Assembly: GCA_029864565.1 (NCBI GenBank) | Contig: JAOTTD010000007.1 | Coordinates: 1 to 64,000, forward strand | Direction: 5' to 3' | Origin: Thermoplasmata archaeon | GTDB lineage: Archaea > Thermoplasmatota > Thermoplasmata > UBA10834 | DNA: 64,000 nucleotides | Shown here: positions 50,001 through 59,656 of the stretch, piece after piece | Layout of the letters: each line of letters opens with the position of its first letter | How positions within the stretch are numbered: position 1 is the stretch's first letter | Translations under genes and position numbers: made by a program | Notes under the pieces: generated by a model | The model's input: the letters and a program-made list of their open reading frames with translations, nothing else | The model's database searches: none | Told to the model about the DNA's origin: nothing

Positions 50001-50899
50001 AGAGGCTGCACGTGATTCTGGACGACCGCGAGGTCGACGAGAACCCATACCAGCCAGACCTGTGGCGAATCGTGCGCAGGTACCCGCTCACGAGCGATGT
50101 TAACTTCTACCAGGCAAGAGCGGTCGATGTCGACAAGACGCTTACGATGGACTACTTGCCAGGACAGTTCGTGATGGGTTCGGTGCTCGGAGAAGGGGAA
50201 GCGCCGTTCTCGATCTCCTCGACCCCATCGAGGCCTGGTCTGTTGGAGCTCTGCGTACGCAAGATGGGGACACTCACAGAGACTTTGTTCTCGCTCAAAG
50301 AGAACCAGACGATCGGCATCCGAGGTCCGTACGGAAACGGTTTCCCGATAGACAAGATGGAGGGCAAGGACGTGCTGATCATCGCGGGAGGGCTCGGCGC
50401 CGCTCCCTTGAGATCCCTACTGCTGTATGTCCTCGACAACAGGGACAAGTTCGGGAAGCTCGTGTATCTCCATGGCGCAAGAACCCCTGGCGATATGCTG
50501 TTCAGAGAGGAGTTCATGCAGTTGAAGGAGCGGGAGGACCTCGAATGTCTTCTCACTGTCGACAAGGACGACACCGGAAGCTGGACCGAGAGGACTGGCG
50601 TCGTCACGAGCCTCTTCGACGAGATGGGGCCGATCGATGCCGCGAACACCTACGCTGCTGTATGCGGGCCGCCTGTCATATACAAGTTCGTTATACAGCA
50701 CCTCGTCAAACTGAACATCCCCAAGCACCAGATACTGATGACCCTCGAGCGACGGATGAAGTGTGGCATTGGCAAATGTGGTCACTGCGCCATTGAGTAC
50801 CTATACACATGCATGGACGGGCCCGTCTTCACCTACTGGGACGTGCTGCACATGAAGGAGCTCATCGGGAAGGGGGTGAGCGACAATGTCATCGCCTAG
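49997..50899 (+). CDS. hydG: NiFe hydrogenase/sulfhydrogenase gamma subunit (FAD/NAD(P)-binding)
   Basis: GEAPFSISSTPSRPG, IRGPYGNGFPID, MKCGIGKCGHCAIEYLYTCMDGPVF; start overlaps hydB stop (ATGA). Confidence 0.88.
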   Translation: MKRLHVILDDREVDENPYQPDLWRIVRRYPLTSDVNFYQARAVDVDKTLTMDYLPGQFVMGSVLGEGEAPFSISSTPSRPGLLELCVRKMGTLTETLFSLKENQTIGIRGPYGNGFPIDKMEGKDVLIIAGGLGAAPLRSLLLYVLDNRDKFGKLVYLHGARTPGDMLFREEFMQLKEREDLECLLTVDKDDTGSWTERTGVVTSLFDEMGPIDAANTYAAVCGPPVIYKFVIQHLVKLNIPKHQILMTLERRMKCGIGKCGHCAIEYLYTCMDGPVFTYWDVLHMKELIGKGVSDNVIA

Positions 50900-51674
50900 G
50901 GTGGGCATCTACGGATTCACAGGATGTGCTGGGGACCAGCTCATGATCCTTAACTGCGAGGATCGACTCATAGACCTCTTCGGTGCAGTCGACATACTTT
51001 CGTTCGCCATGGCCAAGAGCGACAACAAGGACGAGGAGCTCGATGTCGCGTTCGTCGAAGGTTCGATATCCACGGAGGAGCAGCTCGAGCATCTGAAGAA
51101 CATCCGGTCGCGTGCGAAGGTGCTCGTTGCGATAGGAACCTGTGCCTGCTGGGGAGGCCCCCAGGCGATGAAGCTCGAGGAGGGCGGCTTCGAGAAGCGG
51201 TACAAGGGCGTCTACGGCGACGCGAAGATAGCGGTGTCCAAGGCGCTCGAGGCACAGCCCGTCGATGCTTTCGTGAAGGTCGAATTGAAGATACCGGGAT
51301 GCCCGATAGACAAGACCGAGTTCCTCAGCGCCGTCTCGAAGATCGTCGCTGGGAGACACCCTTACTTCTACAAGTTCCCCGTGTGCACGGAGTGCAAGTG
51401 GAAGGAGAATCTCTGCATACTGCTGGAGGGCAAGTTCTGCGCTGGCCCGCTGACCAAGGCTGGCTGTGGCGCGGTCTGCCCGTCCCACAACATCCCATGC
51501 GTTGGCTGCTGGGGACCGACGGACGACCTGAACGTCGGTGCCGAGTACAAGTTGCTGATCGAGAAGGGGTACAGCCCTGAGGAAGTGACGCGCAAGATTA
51601 CCAAGTTCAGCGGGGCGGAGGTCGCCAAGCTGATGAAGGGCCTCGAACTCAAGGATATGGAGGCCAAGAAATGA
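50886..51674 (+). CDS. hydD: NiFe hydrogenase delta (small) subunit
   Basis: FTGCAGDQLMIL, VAIGTCACWGGPQA, IPGCPIDK, CTECKWKENLCILLEGKFCAGPLTKAGCGAVCPSHNIPCVGCWGP. Confidence 0.9.
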   Translation: MSSPRVGIYGFTGCAGDQLMILNCEDRLIDLFGAVDILSFAMAKSDNKDEELDVAFVEGSISTEEQLEHLKNIRSRAKVLVAIGTCACWGGPQAMKLEEGGFEKRYKGVYGDAKIAVSKALEAQPVDAFVKVELKIPGCPIDKTEFLSAVSKIVAGRHPYFYKFPVCTECKWKENLCILLEGKFCAGPLTKAGCGAVCPSHNIPCVGCWGPTDDLNVGAEYKLLIEKGYSPEEVTRKITKFSGAEVAKLMKGLELKDMEAKK

Positions 51675-52957
51675 AGACGCTGGAAGTAGTCCCGCTCGCC
51701 AGAGTGGAAGGGGACGGCGGCATCACGGTCACGCTCGACGGCAAGAAGGTCAAGAGCGTCACATTGGACGTACACGAGGGACCGAGGCTCATAGAGCAGC
51801 TCGTAAAGGGCATGACACCGGAGGACGACATCAACGTCGTCCCAAGGATCTGCGCGATATGCACTCTCTCGCACAAGTACGCGGCCATAAGGGGTTTGGA
51901 GAAGGCGCTCGCAATAGACCCGCCGGAGAAGGCGCAGCTGATGCGCGACCTGATGATGCTCGGCGAGAACGTGGAGAGCAACTCGCTGCACACGTTCCTG
52001 CTCGCGTTGCCCGACTTCCTCGGATACCCATCCGCGATAGCCATGCTGAACGACTACGGCGACGATGTGAAGCGCGCACTGAGGTTGAAGAAGTTCGGCA
52101 ACTACGTGATGGAGGTCACCAGCGGCAGGATTGTCCATGGAGAGAACCCAGGCCTTGGCGGCTTCGGCAAGTATCCTTCGAAGAAGCAGCTGAGCGATAT
52201 ATCGCTCCGGTCGAAGGAGCTCTTGCCAGACGCGGTCCGCGCGGTCGAGCTGTTCTCGTCGATTGAGTATTCGGAGTACTCAGAGGTCGACACGACTTTC
52301 ATGTCCGTGAACGCCCCGAATGAGCAGTTCGGACTCGCGGGCGACTCGATACTCATATCGAACGGAAATGAGACTTCCGCCGACGACTACAAGAAGCTCA
52401 CATCCGAGAGGGTCGTCCCCCACTCGTTCGCGAAGCGATCGAAATTCAATGAGAGACCTTTCACGGTAGGCGCCAACGCGAGGATGATCAACATGGGCAA
52501 GCGCCTGGACGGCCAGGCGGCCGACCTGTTCAAGGAGAACTACAGCGACCGATGGCTTAGAAACCCGCTGTTGAACAACCTCGCGCAGACCATAGAGATT
52601 GTGTGGGCTCTCGAGCACATGCCTGAGACGACGGAGAAGATAGCCGCCCTGGATGACCCGGCGAGGGCGGAGGCGACGAGGACAACAGGCTCTGGAACCG
52701 GCGCGGTCGAGGCTCCGAGAGGCATCCTGTACCACCATTACGAGGTCAAGGAAGGGCTCATCGAGGTCGCGGACATCATAACGCCGACTGCGCAGAACCT
52801 GGATGACATCGAGGTGCACTTGAAGGCGTGCGCTGAGAGAATGCTCGCGGAAGGCAAGAAGGACGAGGAGCTGCTGCTTCCGCTTGAGATGATCGCGAGG
52901 GCGTACGACCCATGCATAAGCTGTGCGACTCACCTTGTGAATCTGAAGAGAGTCTGA
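51671..52957 (+). CDS. hydA: NiFe hydrogenase alpha (large, catalytic) subunit
   Basis: L1 motif RICAICTLSH and C-terminal L2 motif DPCISCATH followed by cleavable LVNLKRV. Confidence 0.92.
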   Translation: MKTLEVVPLARVEGDGGITVTLDGKKVKSVTLDVHEGPRLIEQLVKGMTPEDDINVVPRICAICTLSHKYAAIRGLEKALAIDPPEKAQLMRDLMMLGENVESNSLHTFLLALPDFLGYPSAIAMLNDYGDDVKRALRLKKFGNYVMEVTSGRIVHGENPGLGGFGKYPSKKQLSDISLRSKELLPDAVRAVELFSSIEYSEYSEVDTTFMSVNAPNEQFGLAGDSILISNGNETSADDYKKLTSERVVPHSFAKRSKFNERPFTVGANARMINMGKRLDGQAADLFKENYSDRWLRNPLLNNLAQTIEIVWALEHMPETTEKIAALDDPARAEATRTTGSGTGAVEAPRGILYHHYEVKEGLIEVADIITPTAQNLDDIEVHLKACAERMLAEGKKDEELLLPLEMIARAYDPCISCATHLVNLKRV

Positions 52958-53427
52958 GCGCTGAGCTGGCGAGGCTCGCCGGCCACCGGAAGGTGTACGT
53001 CCTTGGGATAGGCAACAAGGACCGCGGGGACGACGGCGCGGGCATCGCAGTCGCGGAAGAGCTCCAGAAGACATTTCCATCTTATTCTCATTCGGAGCAC
53101 GACGGCCTTGAAGGCATCGTTCTCGATCTGTCGGAGAGGGACGAGGACGCCTTCGTAGTGTTCGTCGACGCCGCCGATCTAAGGGAGAAGCCCGGAACGA
53201 CTAGACTCGTCGAGATGGAGGAGATACGGGCGACTGAGATCACAACACACAGGGTGACCGTGGCACTCCTCGCTGCGCTCCTTGGTAGAAGTGGCAAGCA
53301 CTCAGCGGTATTGTGCATCCAACCCGGCAGCATCGAGTTCCAAGCGGAGATGACGGCCCCTGTAAGGACGGCGGTCGATTCCGTGGTGAAGGTCATGTCC
53401 GGCCTCATGGAACGCAGTGCACCATAG
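52912..53427 (+). CDS. Hydrogenase maturation protease
   Basis: VLGIGNKDRGDDGAGIAVAEEL, FVDAADLREKPGTT; overlaps 3' end of large-subunit gene; start may be internal. Confidence 0.88.
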   Translation: MHKLCDSPCESEESLSAELARLAGHRKVYVLGIGNKDRGDDGAGIAVAEELQKTFPSYSHSEHDGLEGIVLDLSERDEDAFVVFVDAADLREKPGTTRLVEMEEIRATEITTHRVTVALLAALLGRSGKHSAVLCIQPGSIEFQAEMTAPVRTAVDSVVKVMSGLMERSAP

Positions 53428-53512
53428 AGCGGCCGTTTCGCCAGAAGACGCCAGTCGCCCCTGCAAATCTTTATGTTCAGGTAGCACATTGTGACGCTCC
53501 CGTGAGAATAGG

Positions 53513-55123
53513 ATGAAGTTCATAGTGGTCACGGGGGGTGTTTTATCAGGCCTCGGCAAGGGGATTACTTCTTCCTCGATAGGCTGCGTCCTGAAAGCTA
53601 GGGGCTTGAAGGTCACGGCGATGAAGATTGACCCCTATCTCAACTTCGATGCGGGCACCTTGAACCCGTTCGAGCACGGAGAGGTCTTCGTCCTCGACGA
53701 CGGCAGCGAGGCGGACCTCGACCTCGGCAATTACGAGCGGTTCCTCGATGCGAGCCTTACGCGCGACCATGTGATGACCACGGGGAAGGTTTATGGGAGC
53801 GTCATAGAGAAGGAGCGTGAGGGCAACTTCCTCGGGAAGACCGTCCAGATCATCCCGCACATCACGAACGAGATCAAGTCGATGATGTCCAATGTCGGCA
53901 TGAAGTCCGGAGCGGACGTCGTAATCGTTGAGCTTGGAGGCACGGTGGGGGACATCGAATCCGCACCGTTCCTGGAGGCCATGAGACAGATGCACTCCGA
54001 GATGGGGCATGAGAACTTCATCTTCGTCCACACCACTCTTGTGCCCAGCTTGGGCACGCTTAAGGAGCAGAAGACCAAACCGACCCAGCACTCTGTGAAG
54101 GAGCTGAGGGCGATCGGCATACAGCCCGATGTCATCGTCGCCCGCTCCGAGAGGCCGCTCGACGACGGCGCCCGCAGGAAGATCGCCCTGTTCTGCGACG
54201 TTCCCCTCGAAGCAGTCGTAAGCGCCCCGGACGCGAAGTCGATATACCAGGTGCCAATATTCGTCGAGGAGCAGGGGTTGACGGACTATCTGCTCAAGAG
54301 GATGGCCCTCGAGGTGCCCGATGACGGCCTCGTCAATTGGAACAAGTTCCTGAAGAAAGTGATGGACCCGAAGAAGGAGGTCAAGATACTCCTGGTCGGG
54401 AAGTACATGGACCAATACGATTCATACATGAGCCACTACGAGGCGTTGACACACGCAGGCGCGGAGTTGAACGCCAGGGTGAAGTATCTCAGGATGGAGG
54501 CGGAGGACATAGGCAATGAGGACAGCAGGAGCCTCCTTGGCGAGGCGGACGGCATACTGATACCTGGAGGATTCGGCTCGCGCGGGACCGACGGGAAGAT
54601 GGAGGCGATAAGATACGCGCGCGAGAATGGTGTCCCGTTCCTTGGAGTCTGCCTCGGGTTCCAACTTGCCGTCGTCGAGTTCGCGAGGAACACCCTGAAC
54701 TTCCACGACGCCAACAGCACGGAGTTCGACCCGCACACATCGCACCCTGTCATAGACCTCTTGCCCGAGCAGAAGGACGTGACCAAGAAGGGCGCGACCA
54801 TGCGACTCGGAGCGCAGGAGGTACTCGTGAAGAAGGGGTCGGCCGCGCACAAGCTCTATGGCTCCACCACGATAAGCGAGAGGCATCGTCACAGGTTCGA
54901 GGTCAACCCCCATTACATCGACACTATACAGGATAAGGGGCTGAAGTTCACCGGCAGGTCCCCAGACGGCAAGAAGATGGAGATCGCTGAATTGGAGGGG
55001 CATCCGTATTTCGTCGGTTCGCAGTTCCACCCAGAGTTCAAGTCCAGACCACAGAAGCCAGCCCCGCTGCACTACGGTCTTGTGAAGGCCGCATTGGAGC
55101 GGGCAAAGAGCAAGAAGGGTTGA
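53513..55123 (+). CDS. pyrG: CTP synthase
   Basis: MKFIVVTGGVLSGLGKGITSSSIG, KIDPYLNFDAGTLNPFEHGEVFVLDDG, glutaminase FLGVCLGFQLAVVEFAR. Confidence 0.98.
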   Translation: MKFIVVTGGVLSGLGKGITSSSIGCVLKARGLKVTAMKIDPYLNFDAGTLNPFEHGEVFVLDDGSEADLDLGNYERFLDASLTRDHVMTTGKVYGSVIEKEREGNFLGKTVQIIPHITNEIKSMMSNVGMKSGADVVIVELGGTVGDIESAPFLEAMRQMHSEMGHENFIFVHTTLVPSLGTLKEQKTKPTQHSVKELRAIGIQPDVIVARSERPLDDGARRKIALFCDVPLEAVVSAPDAKSIYQVPIFVEEQGLTDYLLKRMALEVPDDGLVNWNKFLKKVMDPKKEVKILLVGKYMDQYDSYMSHYEALTHAGAELNARVKYLRMEAEDIGNEDSRSLLGEADGILIPGGFGSRGTDGKMEAIRYARENGVPFLGVCLGFQLAVVEFARNTLNFHDANSTEFDPHTSHPVIDLLPEQKDVTKKGATMRLGAQEVLVKKGSAAHKLYGSTTISERHRHRFEVNPHYIDTIQDKGLKFTGRSPDGKKMEIAELEGHPYFVGSQFHPEFKSRPQKPAPLHYGLVKAALERAKSKKG

Positions 55124-55217
55124 AGCGAAGCTTCTCGACCTTCGCGGCTGCGGCCAATAGCCGTGATCGAAACATGATGATATGAGCGCACGCAGGGGCT
55201 CATGCTTGCGCCCGTTC

Positions 55218-58200
55218 TCACTCAGGCGGCTCCACCCTTGGCAACATTATCTTGAAGACCGACCCTTTCGTGAAGTCGCCTTTCACGCGGTCCTCGACCC
55301 AAATCTTCCCGCCGAACTTGTCTACAAGGGTTCTGACAATGGATAGGCCCAGCCCGAACCCCTTTATGCCGGTCATGCCTGTCGCGAAGCGCTCGAAGAC
55401 CGTCTTCTTCCTGTCGTCGGGTATGCCTCTGCCGCGGTCTGTGACCTTCATCAGCCAATACTCGTTCTCCGATGCGCGCATGCCCGTGATCGACACTTCG
55501 ACTTTGACCCTCTTCGACGAGTCGAACTTGACCGCGTTCGAGATGATGTTCGCAAACATGTCCCTGATCGAGTCGTTTGCCATCATGAAATGCTTCCCGC
55601 TTTGGACGGAGGACTTGACGACCACATCCCTGTCGGAGTTGATTTTCGTCACGACGGAGATCGCCTCGTCAACCGCCTTGCCGATGTCCTGGTGAGTGAA
55701 GCGATTGTCCGACATCGACCTGACCTTGGCGAGCGTCCTCATGTTGTCTATGAGCCTGGCGTTGTTCCTGACCTGAACCAGCGCGCTCTCCGCGTACTTC
55801 CTCTGGTTCTCGTGAAGGCGTTTGTCCTGCAGCAAGAGCTCCAAATAGCCCATGATCCCCTGATTGAAGTTGTTGATGTCGTGTGTCATGAGGTCGTTCA
55901 GCAGAGCGATCTCGTTGACCGCTTCCACCTGATTATCATACAGCTTGGAGTTCACAATCGCGATGGATGCCATCCCCGCCAATATCTCCAGCACCTCGAG
56001 CTGATCCTTCTTGGGCACCTTGTTGTCGAAAGGCTCGTCGACGATCATGTAACCGACCAGACGGTCCGATCGGTCCCTGAGGGCGAACATGAGCAGGTCC
56101 CTTTCGTGCCACGCGTCTGGTGATTCGCGAGGGATGTTCGCCCGCTCCGGATGGGCAAGGAAGTAGAACCTTTCGACCCCGTACTTCTGCCGCTCGAACG
56201 GGAGGTAGTGTGCCGTCTTGCTGGCCCTGAACTCCTCCTCGAAGCCCTCGAGTATAAAGTCGGCTTCGAACACCATCCCCTTCTGCACCCAATGAGGGTA
56301 ACCGGTGGTCGCAAATAGCACGAACTCGCCCCTGTCCGTGTTGTCGAGCAACGAGATCGTCGCCCTCTTGAAGCCGAATGACTCCACCACAGAATCCGTC
56401 ACTCTCTGAAGGACCGCTCCCAATGCATCCATGTACATCACGGACGTGGTGACATCGAGCACCTTCGCCATCTGAGATATCTTCCTCTGAGTGTCCTCCA
56501 GCAGATGCTCTCTTGTCGCGTAGAGCTCGGAGTTCTCGACGGCGACGGCTGCCTGGTTCGCGAACAGCTGGGCGATGTCGCGCTCGACCCCCGTGAACCT
56601 CTTGCTCGCCTCGCGATACATTGTCAGAACGCCTAGGACTCGTTTCCGTCCGTTCAGCGGCACGGCCATGAGTGCCTCGTCTTCGGGATCGTTCTCGGTA
56701 CCGGCAACATACACCGCTCGTTCGTCGACCGCTGTGTTGTTGACTATCTCCGGGATGCCCGTTCGAGCCACGTGGCCGCTTACACCCTCACCCGTCGGGA
56801 ACCGCTCCTGCAACGCCTTGTCAGCGTTCCTGCCGCTTGCCACCACGGGCACCATGAGGTCGTTCTCGTGGTCCACCATGTATATCGTTATGGAATCATA
56901 ACCTACGACCTGGTCGAGCTTCTCAGCGACCAGCTGGTACATGCTGCTGGAATCGATCTCTCGCTGCAAGGACACAGCTGTGTCCAGCAGGATCAGTTGA
57001 GAATGCACCCTCCGGTTGAGGTCGAACAGCAGATCGGCGTTCTCGAGCGCGATCGCCGCATGATCCGCCAAGGACGACAACAGTATGGCGTCGCTCTTGC
57101 TGAAACGCCTGTCGTCGAGGCGGTTGTAAACGCTCACAACCCCTGTCGCGCGGCCCTCGCTTATGAGCGGCGCGGACATCATCGACTGTATGCCCATGGC
57201 GCTCGCGTCCCGCGTGACAGCGTCGGGGTCTGATGGATAATCGTTCACTATCTCGGTCGTCATCCGCTTGAGCACCCTGCCCGTCACTCCCACCTCGACC
57301 GTCTCGCGCAGCTTCTCGAGTGTTCCAATATCCACGTTGTAGAGCGAGACCCACTCCATGATCCCGTTGTCGGGGTTGATGATGCCGACGAGAGCTTTCT
57401 CGGCGTTGAGAAGAGTCGCGGCGTCCCTAGCCACTTGGTCGAGGACGACCTTGGGCTCCAAGCGCATGGATATCTGCTTGCTAATCCTGTCCAGCGCGGA
57501 GAGGGCGTTCTCCCGCTCCTTGAGCTCGCTGAAGGTTCTCGCGTTGATAAGGGCCGTCGAGAGTATGTCCCCCAGCATCTCGAGTACCGTGACATCGTTC
57601 TGGGTGAACGCGTTCCTCTTTTCGCTCTGGATATCGAGAATCCCCAGCAGCTCTCCTCGATACGTCAGCGGCACCGCGATCTCCGATTTCGTCGAGGTGA
57701 CGCTGCCCCTGATGTATCTCGGGTCAGCATCAACGTCGCCCGTAACCAGCGTCTCCAGGAAGTACGCGGAATGGCCGATTATGCCCTCCTTCAGCTTTGG
57801 CCGCAGGTCCTCGGATACGCTTCCGATATCCTTCCCGTACCCCGCCTTGAAGACGATGTCACCGTTGTCCCCGTTCCAGAGCAGAACCATGACGATTGGG
57901 TAGCTGAACCCGTCCGCAATCGCCCGGGAGAACTCCTCCATGAGGTTTTCAGGATCGAGGATCGAAGTGACCGCACGACTGATCTTGTTGATGATTGTAA
58001 GCTGGTTCACCCTGTGTGCCAGCTCGGAGGTCCTTTCCTCCATGCGTTGTTCGAGCTGGGAGCGGTGTCTCTCCATGTCCGCCTTCTCAAGCCGCTCCCG
58101 CGTGACATCCCTGAAGGTCGCCACCATGCCGAGCACCCTGCTGCCTTGGTCACGGACAGGTTTTGCATCGATGTGAACGAAGAAACGCGAGCCGTCCTTC

Positions 58201-58970
58201 CGGGGCCCGGAGACCTCCCCACACCAACCTGTATCTCTCGCAACCCTGAGCACCTCTTTCACGGGAATATCGAGGGCAGCAGAGGCCGATATCTCTTCCA
58301 GTGAGCAGCCGAACACCTCCTGGGGAGACATCCCCATGAGGGAGATGAACGCCTCGTTGGCGTAGACCGACCTGCCGTCGTTGTCGAACAATGCCACCGC
58401 CTCGCTCAGCTGGTCGATCGATGAGGCCAGCCTGCTGACCTGGACCTCGGCGTCGCTGTGTTCCGTGATGTCCCGCACGACAGAGACGAGATACGAGCTT
58501 CCGTTGTCTATCTCGTCGAACCTATTCGCAGTGATCTCAAAGACATTGCCCCGATGCGTGTTCACCATCCGCTTGTGGGGATAATCGATGTCTCCGATGT
58601 CGGATCCGAAGGGACATTCGTTGCATACGTCGGGCGAGGCGAACGGTGATTCGTAGCACTTCTTTCCAGTGACATCGCCGAACTTTTCCCTCATCCGGCG
58701 GTTCATGAAGACGATGACTCTGTCGTCCCTGACGATGCATACCTCGTCCGGCATGACGTCCAGGACTGAAAACCTCGCCTCGAGCGACCTGAACATGCTG
58801 CCGGACAGCGGCTCATCTGGGAGCGGTAGATGGCTCGTGGGTGACACCCTCTTGGGCAGAAGTCCTATACCGCCCGATTGGTGGGCGTTGGCCTTAAACG
58901 TTTCGTGCCAGGCGTTGTTGCTGGGCATAGCGCTGCGCGTGCTATGCCGACATATCCGACTAGTTCTCAC
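55218..58970 (-). CDS. Large cytoplasmic PAS/multi-GAF sensor histidine kinase
   Basis: PAS regions, several GAF repeats (MMSAPLISEGRATGVVSVYNR etc.), LMTHDINNFNQG H-box, DMFANIISNAVKFD and GRGIPDDRKKTVFERF ATPase motifs; start may be internal (~58794). Confidence 0.88.
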   Translation of the reverse strand: MRTSRICRHSTRSAMPSNNAWHETFKANAHQSGGIGLLPKRVSPTSHLPLPDEPLSGSMFRSLEARFSVLDVMPDEVCIVRDDRVIVFMNRRMREKFGDVTGKKCYESPFASPDVCNECPFGSDIGDIDYPHKRMVNTHRGNVFEITANRFDEIDNGSSYLVSVVRDITEHSDAEVQVSRLASSIDQLSEAVALFDNDGRSVYANEAFISLMGMSPQEVFGCSLEEISASAALDIPVKEVLRVARDTGWCGEVSGPRKDGSRFFVHIDAKPVRDQGSRVLGMVATFRDVTRERLEKADMERHRSQLEQRMEERTSELAHRVNQLTIINKISRAVTSILDPENLMEEFSRAIADGFSYPIVMVLLWNGDNGDIVFKAGYGKDIGSVSEDLRPKLKEGIIGHSAYFLETLVTGDVDADPRYIRGSVTSTKSEIAVPLTYRGELLGILDIQSEKRNAFTQNDVTVLEMLGDILSTALINARTFSELKERENALSALDRISKQISMRLEPKVVLDQVARDAATLLNAEKALVGIINPDNGIMEWVSLYNVDIGTLEKLRETVEVGVTGRVLKRMTTEIVNDYPSDPDAVTRDASAMGIQSMMSAPLISEGRATGVVSVYNRLDDRRFSKSDAILLSSLADHAAIALENADLLFDLNRRVHSQLILLDTAVSLQREIDSSSMYQLVAEKLDQVVGYDSITIYMVDHENDLMVPVVASGRNADKALQERFPTGEGVSGHVARTGIPEIVNNTAVDERAVYVAGTENDPEDEALMAVPLNGRKRVLGVLTMYREASKRFTGVERDIAQLFANQAAVAVENSELYATREHLLEDTQRKISQMAKVLDVTTSVMYMDALGAVLQRVTDSVVESFGFKRATISLLDNTDRGEFVLFATTGYPHWVQKGMVFEADFILEGFEEEFRASKTAHYLPFERQKYGVERFYFLAHPERANIPRESPDAWHERDLLMFALRDRSDRLVGYMIVDEPFDNKVPKKDQLEVLEILAGMASIAIVNSKLYDNQVEAVNEIALLNDLMTHDINNFNQGIMGYLELLLQDKRLHENQRKYAESALVQVRNNARLIDNMRTLAKVRSMSDNRFTHQDIGKAVDEAISVVTKINSDRDVVVKSSVQSGKHFMMANDSIRDMFANIISNAVKFDSSKRVKVEVSITGMRASENEYWLMKVTDRGRGIPDDRKKTVFERFATGMTGIKGFGLGLSIVRTLVDKFGGKIWVEDRVKGDFTKGSVFKIMLPRVEPPE

Positions 58971-59023
58971 ACGCCGTCAATCACTACAATAGTTTTAATT
59001 ACGGAATCCTTTATGGTGCCACG

Positions 59024-59650
59024 ATGGCCACGGACGAATCGCTCGATTACGAAGCGCTGCTCGATCGCGCAAAGAAGGACCTGCCTCAGACGCTTGAAGC
59101 GCATGACAGATTCCAGGTTCCAGAGCCAGACGTGATGATCGAGGGCAAGACGACCGTCATACGCAACTTCGGAGCGATTGCCGAGAGCCTCAGGCGCGAG
59201 CCCGATCACCTGTACGGATATCTCCTCAGGGAACTCGGAACGGCCGGCAACCTAGACGGACAGCGAGTCGTGTTCAAGGGCAAGGTCGCGACCGCGCAGA
59301 TCGTGGATAGGATCAAGAGTTATGTCGATGAGTATGTCCTCTGCTCCGAGTGCGACAGGCCCGACACGAAGATCGTCAAGGATGGCAGGGTGCTCATACT
59401 CACGTGCGAGACCTGCGGCGCCCATAGGCCCGTGCATGTCCGCAAGCAGGTGAAACAGGAGGAGGGCAAGGACATCGAGGCCGGGAAGACCTATGACCTC
59501 ATGATCGAGGACATAGGCAAGAAGGGTGATGGAATAGCACGCAAGGGCAAGTACATCATCTACATCCCGGGCAGCGCCAAGGGTACACAGGTAAAGGTCA
59601 AGATAGACAAGGTTTCTGGAAGCATGGCGTTCGGCACGAGGGTCGCCTGA
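59024..59650 (+). CDS. Translation initiation factor aIF2 beta with C-terminal TRAM domain
   Basis: aIF2beta core (TTVIRNFGAIAESLRREPDHLYGYLLRELGT; CSECDRPDT..CETCGAHRPV Zn ribbon) followed by TRAM (GKTYDLMIEDIGKKGDGIARKGKYIIYIPGSAKGTQVKVKI). Confidence 0.92.
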   Translation: MATDESLDYEALLDRAKKDLPQTLEAHDRFQVPEPDVMIEGKTTVIRNFGAIAESLRREPDHLYGYLLRELGTAGNLDGQRVVFKGKVATAQIVDRIKSYVDEYVLCSECDRPDTKIVKDGRVLILTCETCGAHRPVHVRKQVKQEEGKDIEAGKTYDLMIEDIGKKGDGIARKGKYIIYIPGSAKGTQVKVKIDKVSGSMAFGTRVA

Positions 59651-59656
59651 GGACTC

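Noticed and set aside
53546-54415. 289-aa minus-strand ORF antisense to pyrG
   Set aside because: Antisense to a highly conserved gene; no domain signature.
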